Source: Chara braunii
Taxonomy: Eukaryota > Streptophyta > Charophyceae > Charales > Characeae
Direction of reading: 5' to 3'
Length of the DNA stretch: 50,077 bases
Assembly: GCA_003427395.1 (NCBI GenBank)
Contig: BFEA01000493.1
Coordinates: 775,285-825,361 of the forward strand
Shown one piece after another: positions 32,925 through 44,100 of the stretch; positions within the stretch are counted from its first letter, which is position 1, and the number at the start of each line of letters is the position of its first letter. The notes under the pieces were generated by a model. The model made no database searches and was not told the DNA's origin. It saw only the letters and a list, made by a program, of their open reading frames with translations. Made by a program: the position numbers and the translations under genes.

Positions 32925-33724
32925 TTGACCGGGCAGGAGGAGCGTGTCGAGATGCAGGCCCCGCAAGATGGGAATGAGAAGAAGAGGGGAGAGAGAGGGC
33001 CTCGGGACGAGGGTCCTTGGGGACGGCTCCAAAGTCGGCCGGGCGCAGAGGAGATGGATTCACCTTGGTATAAGCCCTATGACCCAGTGATAGACAGACC
33101 AGCAGAAGGTCCGTATTTTCGTCGTTACGATGACAGACGCGTCCCTTATTACAACGTCAATTTGGGGGTAGAGACCCTTTATTTCACTGGGAGAAACATG
33201 ATTGGATTCCTAGAGAAGTGGGAGAGTTATGCCTTCCGAAATAAGTTTTCTGAGAAGTGGATAAATCACTTTATCCAACACTCGGACCCGAAATTTGACC
33301 AAACCATTCGAGTAATAGACCCTTTTGATGGAAGGTGGAGAACCTTCAAAGCCAGCTTATTGAGAACCTTTGTTTGCGACGACGTGATTCCGACAATTGA
33401 AGGTTTGCGACAGGTGACAAGAGTTTGGTGGTTTTTACTAAAAGGTTCAAAAGACTCTCTCAGTCCCTGGTGGATAGAGGAATGTTGTCAGAAGTAGATA
33501 GGTGCGTAATGTTTATGGTGCACCTACCCGATGAGAAGAGGAAGGAAGTCCTCGAGAAGGCCCCTAGAGACTCCGCGTGCTTTGAGAAAGTAGCCGAAGT
33601 AGTCTTCAGAAGGGGAGGTATGGATGTAAGAGAGTACATGAAAGAAAGCATGGATCTAGCCCTTAGGCAAAAGCGGGGGCAGAAAAACGACGAGCTTCCG
33701 GCACCAATACCCTTACAAGGGTAA
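32925..33724 (+). pseudogene. gag: Retrotransposon gag (capsid) region
   Basis: The capsid protein packages element RNA. The frame from 32925 has a charged N-terminus and then LYFTGRNMIGFLEKWESYA, IQHSDPKFDQTIRVI, WRTFKASLLRTF and TIEGLRQV, the helical pattern of Ty3-type gag (F.G.....FL.....A......W...K...F.... and a GLRQ motif). A one-base shift near 33414 moves to the second frame, which continues VVFTKRFKRLSQSLVD, MFMVHLPDEKRKEVLE and MDLALRQKRGQKN, ending at 33724. The basic end and zinc knuckle expected next are found only from about 41,950 on, past foreign sequence. Confidence 0.75.
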
Positions 33725-34440
33725 TGGTGCATATTTTTGCACTTCGCAGAATAAAGCAGCTGTGGTGACATTTGAGAGAGTGGTGTGTTTTCGATTTGAC
33801 CACGACTGACTCTTAGAAGTTGGAAATGGTAGGCGCACGCGTGATTGGATTAGAGAGTGTGTGGGAGTGCACACACATGAGGCTAGTTAGATGGTTGGTT
33901 GATATAAACCGATAATCCCGTTTGACAGTACGGGCTAGGAATACGCTAGAATCTTGATCAAACACTGCGTGGGCCATAGCCTCGGACACACTGACAAAGT
34001 CGTGATAGGCGTAGAGTTCAATTGGTAAGAACGCGGCTAGAGGAAAAGTTTTGTTTGACTTACGGAAAGGCAACATTTTTGGGGCCGCATAATGTGGAGT
34101 GCGTGAGTACTAGTGTTTGCTGTGTAGAAGCTGTGATAAACTTTAGCTAGGATGGCACGGGCTAGGTACGGTGTGAGTAAAAGTCGGGGTCTTTCCGACC
34201 CAAAGGCGATAAAGGGGCAATCTTTCGACCAATATGACAGGATAGGAGAGCCTCAGTCGTGACCACAACATGGCGAAGTGGTATGTGTGACAAGCAGAGC
34301 AAAGCCTTACCTTCCAAGCAGCAAAACACGGCGTCGCGGGCCATGAGCTCAGGCCATAAGCCAAGTGGTGGCCTCGGTACGCTCCTGCAGGCCGCGCCGG
34401 CTGCAGATACTGCTAATATGGAGATTGGCGCAAGCTAAGT
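33725..34440. other. Left part of sequence inserted in gag; no gene
   Basis: No gag-like coding continues here. No ORF, repeat or motif is supported. Confidence 0.4.
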
Positions 34441-34447
34441 TCAGACT

Positions 34448-34520
34448 TGGGCTTAGCCCTATTGGTTATAACATTGGACTTTCAACGTGCAGATCCTGGG
34501 GTCGAGGTCAGCAACCAACA
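34448..34520 (+). other. tRNA-like (pol III promoter) sequence
   Basis: GCTTAGCCCTATTGGTTATA resembles a tRNA D-arm/A box, followed at tRNA-like spacing by CTTTCAA (an anticodon-loop-like heptamer) and GGGTCGAGGTC, near the B-box GGTTCGANTCC. The anticodon stem does not pair well, so it is not a working tRNA. It is best read as a tRNA-derived remnant such as a SINE head. Confidence 0.4.
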
Positions 34521-34764
34521 GCAAAGGAGCAGAGGAGCGCACTTTGGAGATAAAACCGAGGGGTTGAGGGTCCCGCGGTACTATCCCCCTTAGTCTTGCG
34601 AGGGTTTTTCGACCGCGGGCCCGTTAGGAAGGACCGAGAACCAAGTACTAACGGTCTTCCTTCCCCTTTCTCATTTCCTACTTTTTCTAAAAAAATTATT
34701 ATTCTGATTTTTTTTATTTTTACTGACGCGGTCCGACGCTGGCACCGGGACCGCCCGTAGGCCC

Positions 34765-34830
34765 AAGAGCCTAGCTCAGTGGGTATACCCATGAATCGTT
34801 GAAATACAGACCCTAGTTCAGACTAGATGA
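34765..34830 (+). other. Second tRNA-like sequence
   Basis: GCCTAGCTCAGTGGGTATA fits the A-box consensus (TRGCNNAGTNGG) well. About 45 bp on is CTAGTTCAGACTAG, a weak B box. There is no complete cloverleaf. It lies about 100 bp upstream of the U6 core on the same strand. Confidence 0.4.
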
Positions 34831-34920
34831 GGATGCCTGAGGGATAAAATCAAATAATGTTGAGCTGCTTGAGGCCGGTCAACGTGCGGTTGGTACTTCC
34901 AGCTACTCCGCGTAGCATGG

Positions 34921-34937
34921 TTCTTCAGGACATTTGT

Positions 34938-34969
<32 letters not shown>

Positions 34970-35018
34970 GGCCCCTGCGCAAGGATGACGTGTATAAAGC
35001 AGGGAGAGCCCTGTTTTT
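34921..35018 (+). ncRNA. U6: U6 spliceosomal snRNA gene or pseudogene
   Basis: U6 is the catalytic RNA of the spliceosome. Bases 34938-34989 match the universally conserved U6 core over 52 nt without a mismatch that I can see: the AAAATTGGAACGATACAGAG segment, the ACAGAGA box, AGCATGGCCCC and CGCAAGGATGAC. Before it, TTCTTCAGGACA is close to the 5' stem-loop. After it the sequence departs from normal U6 (GTGTATAAAGC...) and reaches a T5 run at 35014-35018, a pol III terminator. The plant-type upstream element and TATA box are not visible. The diverged 3' end and location inside an insertion point to a retrocopied pseudogene, though a real copy cannot be excluded. Confidence 0.85.
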
Positions 35019-37874
35019 CCGTTGTTGGGCACGACGAACGGGTTTATTGGTAGCAGTGCGCTACGACCAAGGAAGTTTGGCGCCAACAAGGAGAAACAAG
35101 ACAAGGAGGGAGAAACAAAGAAAGAGAAGGCAGGAAGTTGACGAGGCAAACGAGCAAGAGGAAAGAGAGAGACCGTGGGAAGAGCACGAAGGAGGGTCCT
35201 TCGACCCCTCTCATCCTATTGATTGGTTGGCGTGAGAAGGAGCCGCGAGGTTGGAGACCTACCTGTTGGCACGGGACTTTGGAGCTGCGCAAGGGGGGGA
35301 GACAGAGAACTAAGGTTACTGCGACTGTCGTAATAGCCAGGCTCGGTCGTGAATCATCATGGTGCTGATAAGAGTTGTTTTTTTTGTGGTTCCCACTACG
35401 ATCAGGTGCCGCTATCCACCGTGTTTGTCATCACAGTCTCGGTCAAAATCTGCATGACCACCACCACCGATTGAGGTGTTGCTCGACGTCCAAGACCCTG
35501 GCCTCCCTCTCCGGGGTGATCCCAATCTCCATTTCGGATCCTGGTGGAGGACGTCGCGTTCGCACTGCTGATCGAACGGATCGTCGGATTCGTGTCGAGG
35601 TGGTTGTTGCCACTCCTCGGTTTTCTCATCTACGCGGCTTAGTTCCTCGTTTACTCTAATTTTGACTGAACCTGGTCGAGTGAACGACCAGGTACATTAG
35701 TGTGAAGGAGGAGTTTGCAGGGGAGGACAGCGTCAAGCCAGCCGCAAAGTGGTGCTTACCTGACACTGCATCTGACCATGAGTCGGTGGAAGATTCGGTC
35801 TCATTTTGCACATTTGATGAGTAGCGGAGCTCGGCGATAGCTATGTGGTATAACATTGTATCTGGTCTTATCTTCATTGCCATGATGGAGGTGCTTTTTC
35901 CTAAGCGTCGTGGTAGCAGGGCTATCGAACTCCCCATTCAGGGATCGTGGACTCTAATTCGAGTGTTCATCGTCGTTTAAGCCAGCCGATTGTGCCCATC
36001 ACGGGGGCAGGGCGGATCATCGTGAAGGAGCGTACTCATGTCCGTAAAAAGGATTTGGAGTGATGAGTGCTACCGACAACATCGATCATGGAGCCGTTTG
36101 TGTTCGATTGTCAGGACTGCACTCGTCGTACTCCTTGATCCGACACCTGTCGTTACCTTCTTAATGGTTGACACTACACTCATGGAGCGGTCTTCTGCCC
36201 TCGGTGGTCGGCCTCCCGTATTGGTGTAACCGCCCATGATTTAGCGGGAGGATGTAGTCTGACTTGCTCATCCTATCGATGGAAATAGCGTAAGGCCAAG
36301 CAGGGTCGGAGAGAGGGAGAGTGGAGAGCGACAGGGGATACTCACCTTCGATTTAAAGGATAACGAGCATCGAGATGAGGGGCTGACTTGCGCAGTGATA
36401 TGGGTACGAAAGAATAGAGGATGAATTTTTCCATTTTCTAGCAGAAAATTCATTTCTAAATTTTGCACATGTTGAGCTAAGAAGGGTTGCTGCGGCCTTT
36501 CGTGGCCAGTGATGATCGTTGAGGTTCTCAGTCCGGTATTCAGAGTGAGGGCTTGCATTTAAGCGACCATTGTTGGTCGCACTGCTAAGTCACTGCCCTC
36601 TTTGCTGTCATAGGACTATAGGTACCTACAGTTAACAGTCGTAAGACTGAAACTGCTGCCGTACTTTCCTCATTGCACTATTATAGAGTTTTTGCCACTA
36701 CGAAGCTGCCGGGTTCCCTCCGCTGGACTACTGCTAGCTGACATTAGTCTGTTGTAAGAGGTCTGAGTCTGAGTACACGTGCCTGACTATGGCAATGGGC
36801 CATATGATCCACAACTACACAAGACTTTGGCTGCTGCTGCTGACGTTAACTGGTTGCTTCGTCATTAATTGTCGACTAGTAGAGTACCAGTAGGATCGTG
36901 GCTTGGACGTCGATAAGAGGAAGAAAACCAACTACACTGTTGGTAGTAGCAAAGATACGCTTTCATGGACAGTTGGTTTCGCTGCTTTCATTCTTCACGG
37001 GTGCCATATCGATACGCACCCGCTTCCAGGCAACATTTGACCACCTGGTTTTCACTAAGTTTGTGCATTTGGGATTCTACCAACTAGGCGTCGCTATTTC
37101 TCTCGAGTCCCGACTGTGAGCCGAAGTGGGAGTGATTTTCTTTATGAATAAGCATTTGACGAGGGGTGTTGTTTCTTGCCGAAACAGTTTGTGGTGCCTA
37201 TAGAAGGAGGTGATGTTTCTTACCCGAACAGTCTGTGGTGCCCCCGAGCTCGGTTTCTCTCGTTGGCCGCTGAGCTTCGCTGCACCTTGCTGGCACTTCC
37301 ACACGATCTGGTCGTCACATTTCTGTCACAGGTGAGTTGCAGCTGGGCTACAAATAGGGTGCTGGTTTCCTGCTGAGTGTGGCTGCGACATCAAACTGTA
37401 ACTGCTTCGAGTTTCCTAACAGATTCTGGCTTCTATTTGAAACCAAGGCCTTGGATCGCTTTTGGGAAAGGTAGCCGATGCTACAGCATCGCGATGCTAA
37501 GTAGTCAGCTGCTATTAGAGGCTACTGGCTAAACTTGGTCAGCTGCAGTTAAGACTGTGCCATCACCGTGATACCATTCGTCGCCCCTTGCTAAGCCATC
37601 CGATGTTTTTTTTGCTTCAGCGCACTGCTGCGGGGGACATTGTCCTTTGCTGTAGCAGACTGCTGTGGTGGGCGCTGTTCCTTGTGGAGCACCACTGCTG
37701 CGCAGGATGCTGCTCCTCATTATGTGCAACAACGGCATTGGCCTGAGAGAGGACATTGTGAGTAAGGGGAATGAGTGGAGCTTTACAAGGGGGTTGCTGC
37801 TGCTGCTTGGAGGATTGTCAGGGGGTTGTCGTCTTGCATTGTGGTCGTAAATTGGATACCTTGCTGCATTTATT
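35019..37874. other. Long non-coding stretch in the inserted region
   Basis: Mixed sequence with CTGCTG-rich pieces (36835-36860, 37630-37810). Frames up to about 96 codons exist on both strands but none has a recognisable motif. Nothing further is supported. Confidence 0.4.
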
Positions 37875-38131
37875 GACCGCCATTGCGGGGCCCTCAGGAG
37901 ATTGAAGATTACAATGCCCTCTCCTGCGAGATGAGTTGTCCCTATCTTGTATCTCGAGCGTCTGACTTACCTTCTTTTGTCTTTCTTACTCTAAGTCTAG
38001 TCTAAGGTTTCGAGAGGAAGGCGGCAGGCGGGACTGAAACCCGTAGGACTGCAGCAAGACCTTGTGGGAGGTCCACCCACCGATTGCGGGAGCTCTGCCG
38101 AAACCCAGGCGGGGTTTTGGAGGCAGGGAAC
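37875..38131 (+). repeat. Dispersed repeat, plus-strand copy
   Basis: Collinear with the reverse complement of 13562-13822, about 24 kb away. The most conserved stretch is CACCGATTGCGGGAGCTC flanked by GTGGGAGGT and GCCG.AACC. It ends about 220 bp before the hairpin array. Confidence 0.75.
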
Positions 38132-38353
38132 TTTAGGTATAAGTTTTGTCTAACACGTGTGATCCTTTCCCCTAACTGTTATTCCCTTAGGTATCTGGAT
38201 ATAACTATGACAGATTATTACTTTTTTTTGTTATGTATGCCAGGACATGCTTTGTGAAAGGTTAAATAAACAAATATATATGGGAGTCCATATAATTTTT
38301 GAGTGAATTCAGACAAAGGAATTAGGGGAAGGTGGGAGAAAGGAGTTTTGCAT

Positions 38354-39443
38354 GCCTAGACCGGGTCAACCCAAGGCTAGGCCCCTCCGGGTGGATGTGG
38401 GCTCAGTGCTATGTTTTATTGATGTTTGTTGGGTTGTGTGAATGACCTTTTTATGACTGGTCCTACCCAGGTGGGAAGGATCAGTCGCTGTTTCTTTGAG
38501 GGTTTCTGAACAAGAGGACGGGCAGCCTGGGTAAGGAAGACTCGGATTCCTGACGTTTATTTTAATAAGTTCAGGCGCATGTTTTATTCTGAGGGGACAA
38601 AGGCATAAGACTAAGCGTACCCTAGGGTTAGGGCGGCTTAGCCATAAGCCATGAACTAACTGGTCAACCGGAGTATAAAACTTGATACATATACTATTTG
38701 AACTTATACTTCTGACAGACAGGGCACCCTGTGGAGGGAAAGCCAGTCAATAAGTCAAGTAGAACAAAGGAAGAAAATGAAATAGATGAAGAATAAAATG
38801 AAGGTAACTGGGCAGACTGAACGTACCCTAGGATTATGGCGGTTCAGTTGTATGCTCGTAATAACACTAAGGAGCATAAAGTTAGTATAAATCTGTTTTT
38901 ATTTTTCCTTCTAAAGAAGAGGGAGGATCGGAAGTTCTATTAGTTGGAAAGGTCCGATCGACTGCCTAACAAGAGAAGGAAAAACATAAAGTTGTGCAAA
39001 TATTGTTTCATATTAACTGTTGTTATGGCTAACTAGGAGTACCCTAGGGTTTGGGCGGCCTAGCGATATGCCTTTGTCGTTAATGTGTTGTAAGTTGGAC
39101 GTACCCTAGGGTTAGGGCGACCCAACTTTTTGTCGTTCATGCTTATGTTTAGGCAAGTTAGGCCTACCCCTGGGTAGGGATCGTCTAATGTTATGCCATA
39201 TGTAACCTTGTCTACGGCAGACTGGGCACACCCTAGGGTTAGGGCAGCCCAGTCCTATGCTTCATGTTGTTAGTTGAGCAAAAACCAGACGTACCCTAGG
39301 GTTAGGGCGGTCTGGTCATATGCTTTATGTATACAATTCATGTTATGTTGGGCACACCCTAGGGTTAGGGCAGTCCAGATGTGCGTACCTTATCTGTTAT
39401 TTAGGCAGGTCGGACATACCCTTTAATTAGGGTAAGTCTGACC
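38354..39443 (+). repeat. Array of eleven hairpins with a conserved core and covarying stems
   Basis: Hairpins lie at 38354, 38455, 38611, 38816, 39033, 39092, 39158, 39220, 39284, 39348 and 39408 (starts). The core of the best units is GTACCCTAGGGTTAGGGCG, itself able to pair as CCCTA..TAGGG. It is enclosed by an outer stem of 5-9 bp whose sequence differs in each unit while staying complementary: CTAAGC/GCTTAG, ACTGAAC/GTTCAGT, CTAGG/CCTAG, AAGTTGG/CCAACTT, GACTGGGC/GCCCAGTC, ACCAGAC/GTCTGGT, and GGTCGGAC/GTCTGACC with one G-T pair. The last seven units have a 59-66 bp period. An ATATGC-like word usually follows the 3' arm. No ORF accompanies it. Function is unknown. Confidence 0.85.
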
Positions 39444-39846
39444 ATGTGTCATAGGAAAGGGGGACTTAAAAGAGAAATGAACTGAGAGGTGTAACGAACT
39501 ACTTTAGCCAAACTGATGTGGGATTGTGAGAGATGTTTGTTTATGTATGCTTATGGACTCTCACTCTGGGGTGTCTTTTCGATAGGTTAGCTGCTTAGAT
39601 GCTCGCCAAGTGCTGGAGCCATAGGTAGATGAGATGGATGATAGGAGAGAGAGTTTGGGATAAAGATAGGACTGACCTTACTTGAAGTTAGAGTTGAGAA
39701 TAGCTCACGATACCATCTTCTAAAAAGGGGATCGTGTAAATTATCTTCAATCCTAACTATCAAGCAAGTATCAACAGTTAGTCCCAAGTATAACTTTGTT
39801 TTGTCCTTCTGTTTTCAGCTCTGTATAAATCTTGGCAGCCTCCTGC

Positions 39847-39965
39847 TCCTACGGGAAACGCTGCCGAAATTTCTACGAATCTGAAAAAGTTAGTCATTTC
39901 TGGACTCATAGGAATTATAAGAAGACACTTTTCCTACGGGAAGCGCTGCCAAAATTTCGTAGAAT
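39847..39965. repeat. 34-bp direct repeat, two copies
   Basis: TCCTACGGGAA(A/G)CGCTGCC(G/A)AAATTTC recurs at 39847-39880 and 39932-39965 with an 85-bp period. It lies just before a primer-binding-like site, so it may sit in a former LTR. Confidence 0.75.
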
Positions 39966-40050
39966 TTGGAGAGTTAGAATATTTTCAGCTAGGAAAAACT
40001 TGGCAAATTCAACCTGAGCAGGGAAGATGCTCCTGAAATTCTTAGTGACT

Positions 40051-40060
40051 TGGTATCAGA
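40051..40060 (+). promoter_or_regulatory. Possible retroelement primer binding site
   Basis: TGGTATCAGA matches ten bases of the initiator-Met tRNA primer site used by many plant LTR elements. No LTR ending in CA directly precedes it, so chance is possible. Confidence 0.25.
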
Positions 40061-41940
40061 AAGGGAAGCTGAAAGTAAGGTTAATAGAGGAGTTGGAGTA
40101 CGAATTGGGAAGTATTCTCCATTTGGCTTAAACATAGTAGTGGTTCCCTTTGGCTTGTACTGTGATGCAAGTTTCCGCATACGATTGAGGGCTTGACCTG
40201 TTCAACCTGATCCTTCAAAGGATCATTTTTCTGTTATCATTTGATAACAGGTCGGCTCACGACTCAACTTTCGTGTCTCTTCTGCTTCTCAACCTAAGGT
40301 CTTCGCCCTCGCTGGGTTTTATGTTTTTTTGGGCTTTCACCCAAATCGTTTATAAATGATCATTTATTAAAGACTGAGTATTTTTGTTGAGGGACGATGG
40401 GGAAAAGGTTGGGCTTGTGTGCATAAGGCAGGGTGTGAGCTGCTGAAGGCTGAAAAGTTGACCACTTTAGTGTGTGCGATGTCGTTTGAATTTTGTGTAT
40501 GATTGCAGGTATGTGTGGATAAATTTCGATTGAGTTTTGGTGAATGGTTGTGGATTCAGAGAGGCAAGCCACACAACTGTCGTGAGAGTGAACTACCACA
40601 CGACTGTTTGTTTGATTGAGATTGTCCTTTTCTCGTTCTGATATTATGATAGTCAAAGTAGACGTACGCTCGGATAACCCTCATGGGCTATGCGACCGCA
40701 CGCTTACGCTTTCCTTTTACTCGTTGGTCTAATTGGTCGGACGTTAGTCCTGAACCTGAAATTCGAGGCCCTTGTCCAGGACATCCCAGGTTCTGGCCCC
40801 GCGGAAAAGAGTTTCCCCCACGCACAGGGTCTTTATGTCTCACCCCTCAGGGCATGTCCTTCAGCCTTTCTATATCGCGAATGGCATGTCCTTCAACCTT
40901 TCTATATCGCGAAGGGTTTGCCATTCGTGATATTTCGGTTCTGGCACATGAGTGCCCTGAGCATTGCTGAAGTCCACGGAGGATCGAACAATTGTGGGTA
41001 ATACACAAAGCGTCGCCATGACAATTGATCGCGGGGGTTCGCATAGCTGAAAGGTATGAGTCCCCTCGCGCGCACGACTCTCTTATATAATTCTGTGTGC
41101 GGACTTCGCTTAGGGCTTACGCAGAAACAGTTATGGGTCAAGCAGAAAGGACAAAAGCACATTGCGGTAAGTAGACTCGAGTTTCGGTAATGTGAAGCGT
41201 CGTGCGGACGAAGTACTAGCCCTAATTGGCCTATGGGAATTCGCATTCGAGATTCCAACGTTTCGAATGTCGGTTCGCACATGGGTCTGATTTGGGCATT
41301 ATCCGCACGCACCCTTCGTACCGACATGCCCCCTTCCATTTGATAGGCCTATCAAGCTATACAAATTGGAATATGGGCTAGGCAGAGAGAAAAAGTGGGT
41401 GAGCCTCTTTTTCTATCTGCATTCGCTTCCTTTTTGAGTTTTCATGGTTGGACGTTGAAGTCGTGGCAACTGTCAAAGTCAAACCCCATGACCTCTCCAC
41501 ATACCTCCGATGTTGGAGCCTGCCAAGAGAGCCAAGATTTTGGTTGTCACAACAGCCATGAGGGAATCTACTCAACCACTCTCCACAGGGTGCAGAAGCT
41601 GGTAGGTCTTGCAACCACACTTGCGATTGTCTAGCGTCAAGAGGATAACCCCTCGAGACGTATGTCAGCCGATAGTTGAGTGTCGAAGGTGACCCTCAAA
41701 ACTTCTGAGGGCCAGCTGAGTTTGGGTACCACATAGCACTCCATCATTGCGACTGCTTGAGTAAACATGCATTGCGAGTCGATATGATAGAGCCCATGCC
41801 GCCGCGATATTTATTTTGGGCTTCGCGCGCGACACTTATCTAATCCCTCAGCAAAAAATATGGGTTGGGTGAGAACAAGGGGCTAGGCACAATTTACGAG
41901 TGAAACAAAATGCCCTCGGGTGGGCCACCTCTACGATTGC
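40061..41940. other. Non-coding stretch in right half of the insertion
   Basis: Contains a 32-bp tandem duplication at 40851-40914 (GGCATGTCCTTCA(A/G)CCTTTC, then TATATCGCGAA). No gene is supported. Around 41,950 the sequence turns R/G-rich in the frame leading to the zinc knuckle. Confidence 0.4.
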
Positions 41941-41946
41941 ACATGA

Positions 41947-43788
41947 AAAGCTTTCGTACGTGGTCTGGTAGCTCGGCGGGGATATGCCCACTCAAGGGAT
42001 GGTGACAGCTCCCGCGAGTGGAGGTAAAGCGGTGCCTCGCGTGACCATGTCCTGTTGTAGGGACTCGCGAGAGGTATGGCCGACGCACTCGGTCGGAGCG
42101 GCAAACGCTCTCCGCAACAAGTCCTGCCAAATCCTGCGTGACGCGGCCGGGAGGGTCCCCCTGCGGGACCGATGCGCTCGATAGCACCATGAGGGAGTGA
42201 TAAACCCTCCCAGGGATTCTCCGGTCAGCGCTGGGGCGGAGGCCAAAGAAACTGGAGAAATGGGCCCGGAGGGCGGAATCAAGGGGCTTGGAGAAACGAC
42301 CGGGATAGCGGAGGAAACATGGGATCAGATTGGGGGAATTCCCACTGGAAGGATGCGAGGAATGGTCGATGGGGAGACCCTTCTTAAAATAAGCCAAGAC
42401 CGAATGAGCACCCGACGAGGGTTCCTCCCCCGCCTGGAGCAGGGACTACGGTTAACTCGACACCTTCTGTCGGGGCTCGTCCTCCCAACCCTAGTCCCCG
42501 AAGTAGTTGCATCTACTGCAAAGAGGAAAACCACATCAAGCACGAATGTCTACACCTCACGGAGACTCTAAGATTGAGGATCGTAAAGTTTAATGAAAAT
42601 AAGTGGGTGATGTGGGCTCATGACGAAGAGCTGGTTTCCTTCTACCCTTCCACGAGGGTGAATGTTGATAAAAGGGTCGCCTTGCAGGAAGAAAAGTTGA
42701 AGAAGAGACCAGAGGCTAGTGGGGGAGTTGGGACGTCCCGAGTTCAAATGACGGTACCCGAATCGACCAGGGGAGTCTCAATACGGGAGCCTCAAGTTTC
42801 CAACATTAAGTTCGTGGAGACTTCCCTCGAGGAAGAAGAGACGGACCGATGCTTAAGAGTAAGGGCCCAAGTCAAGACCAGCTCATCGGGTGAGAAGGAG
42901 ACCGTACCGGGGAAGAGCAGTGAGGATGGAGATCAGCCAATGATGAACGCAAAAATCGAGGAGAAAAAGGAGGGAGAAGGGAAAGGCGAAGAAGAGCCCA
43001 CCTCGTCGCGGAAGAGGGGGGCAAAGAAATTCGAGATGGAGTGTACCCTCAACGAGATAGATACCGTGACCCCTCTCAGACGGACTCTGATGCAACCAAT
43101 GCAATGTACGCTGCTGGAGAACTTAGCGGCTAGTAAGAATGCACGAGAAAAACTTTTGAGTATCACCAAGAAGGTGAGAGTCCCGATAACCCAGGGACCA
43201 ATCATCTCGGGTGGCGTGGTATCAAAAGAAGGCGTCCAATCTGAGACGGTGTTGTCCTCTAGAATCACCATGGAAGGTGTGCCGACCAGTTGTTTCTCCG
43301 AAGAAGAAGTAAAAAGGTTTTATGTGCTAGGCAGCGTCCAACTCCAGGCGACGGTTAATAGGAAAGACATGAGGACCTTAGTGGATAACGGGTCCGAATC
43401 GACTATTTGTCGAAATTTGTTTGCCAAAGATTTGGGCCTAGAGATAGATAAGGAAATCGTTATGTCCATGGTGGTAGCGGATAACAAGTTGCAACCGACA
43501 GAATGGGTCTGTCATAAGCCGGTAATCGAAGTCGTAGGAGTAGAGACTGGCGTGTCGATCTTTTCAGTGAAGGAGTGTTCATCCGAGTTGGTACTTGGTT
43601 GCACCTGGCTAAGCACGGTGCACGCTACTACAGTCGACCTTCCCGGTGGGAGCCAGACGCTCTCAATCCAATCCCTAGATGAAATTCGAGTAGTTCTTAG
43701 GACTGCGGACACTCAAGATGAGCGTAACCGCACCAGCATCTCAAAGAAAGGAGGTGGTCGGTCTAGGATGTGCCAAGCCCGCCTATAA
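41947..43788 (+). pseudogene. Gag tail, zinc knuckle and retropepsin-like protease
   Basis: One + frame runs from the basic, Gly/Arg/Asn-rich gag tail (QRWGGGQRNWRNGPGGRNQG) to the zinc knuckle CIYCKEENHIKHEC (42508-42549, C-X2-C-X4-H-X4-C) and into the protease. Stops occur at 42022, 42058, 42139, 42190 and 42385. After the last the frame is open to 43788, over 460 codons. A lysine/glutamate-rich linker follows the knuckle. The aspartic protease has LVDNGSE (catalytic Asp at 43384-43386; DNG in place of the usual DTG or DSG) and the later LVLGCTWL, matching the hydrophobic-LG-WL motif. The protease processes gag and pol. Frame breaks near 43790 separate it from reverse transcriptase. Confidence 0.78.
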
Positions 43789-44100
43789 GAGACTTTTTTT
43801 TTCGGAAAATTGTCTCCAGAGGACAGAGTGGAGGTCGAAGAAATCGGGGATCGGATTGTGATCAACGGGGTAGGATACGAGAAGAAGTTTGAGGATGCGG
43901 AGTTCGGGGGATGTGTTAAGCTATGTTTTGGGGGGGAATCCCTCTACCCGGCGGAGGTAGAAAACATAAAATTGTAGCGGAGAAAATAAAACCCGCCGCG
44001 GTCAGCCGGGATAGGACGACGGAATCATCGATTTTCGAGGAAGAGATAGCCGAAATCATCAGAAGGCAGAAAAAGAAGGAGGGTCAAGGATCACTGCCCA

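Noticed and set aside
34448-34520. Functional tRNA-Glu gene
   Set aside because: The anticodon-loop-like heptamer suggests Glu, but the anticodon and acceptor stems do not pair, so only a tRNA-derived remnant is supported.
38354-39443. Interstitial telomere array
   Set aside because: CCCTAGGGTTAGGG resembles telomeric repeats but is not in tandem. It occurs once per 63-bp unit in both orientations inside a hairpin.
40683-41001. Plus-strand frames of about 100 codons
   Set aside because: They cross a 32-bp tandem duplication, shift relative to each other, and show no recognisable motif.
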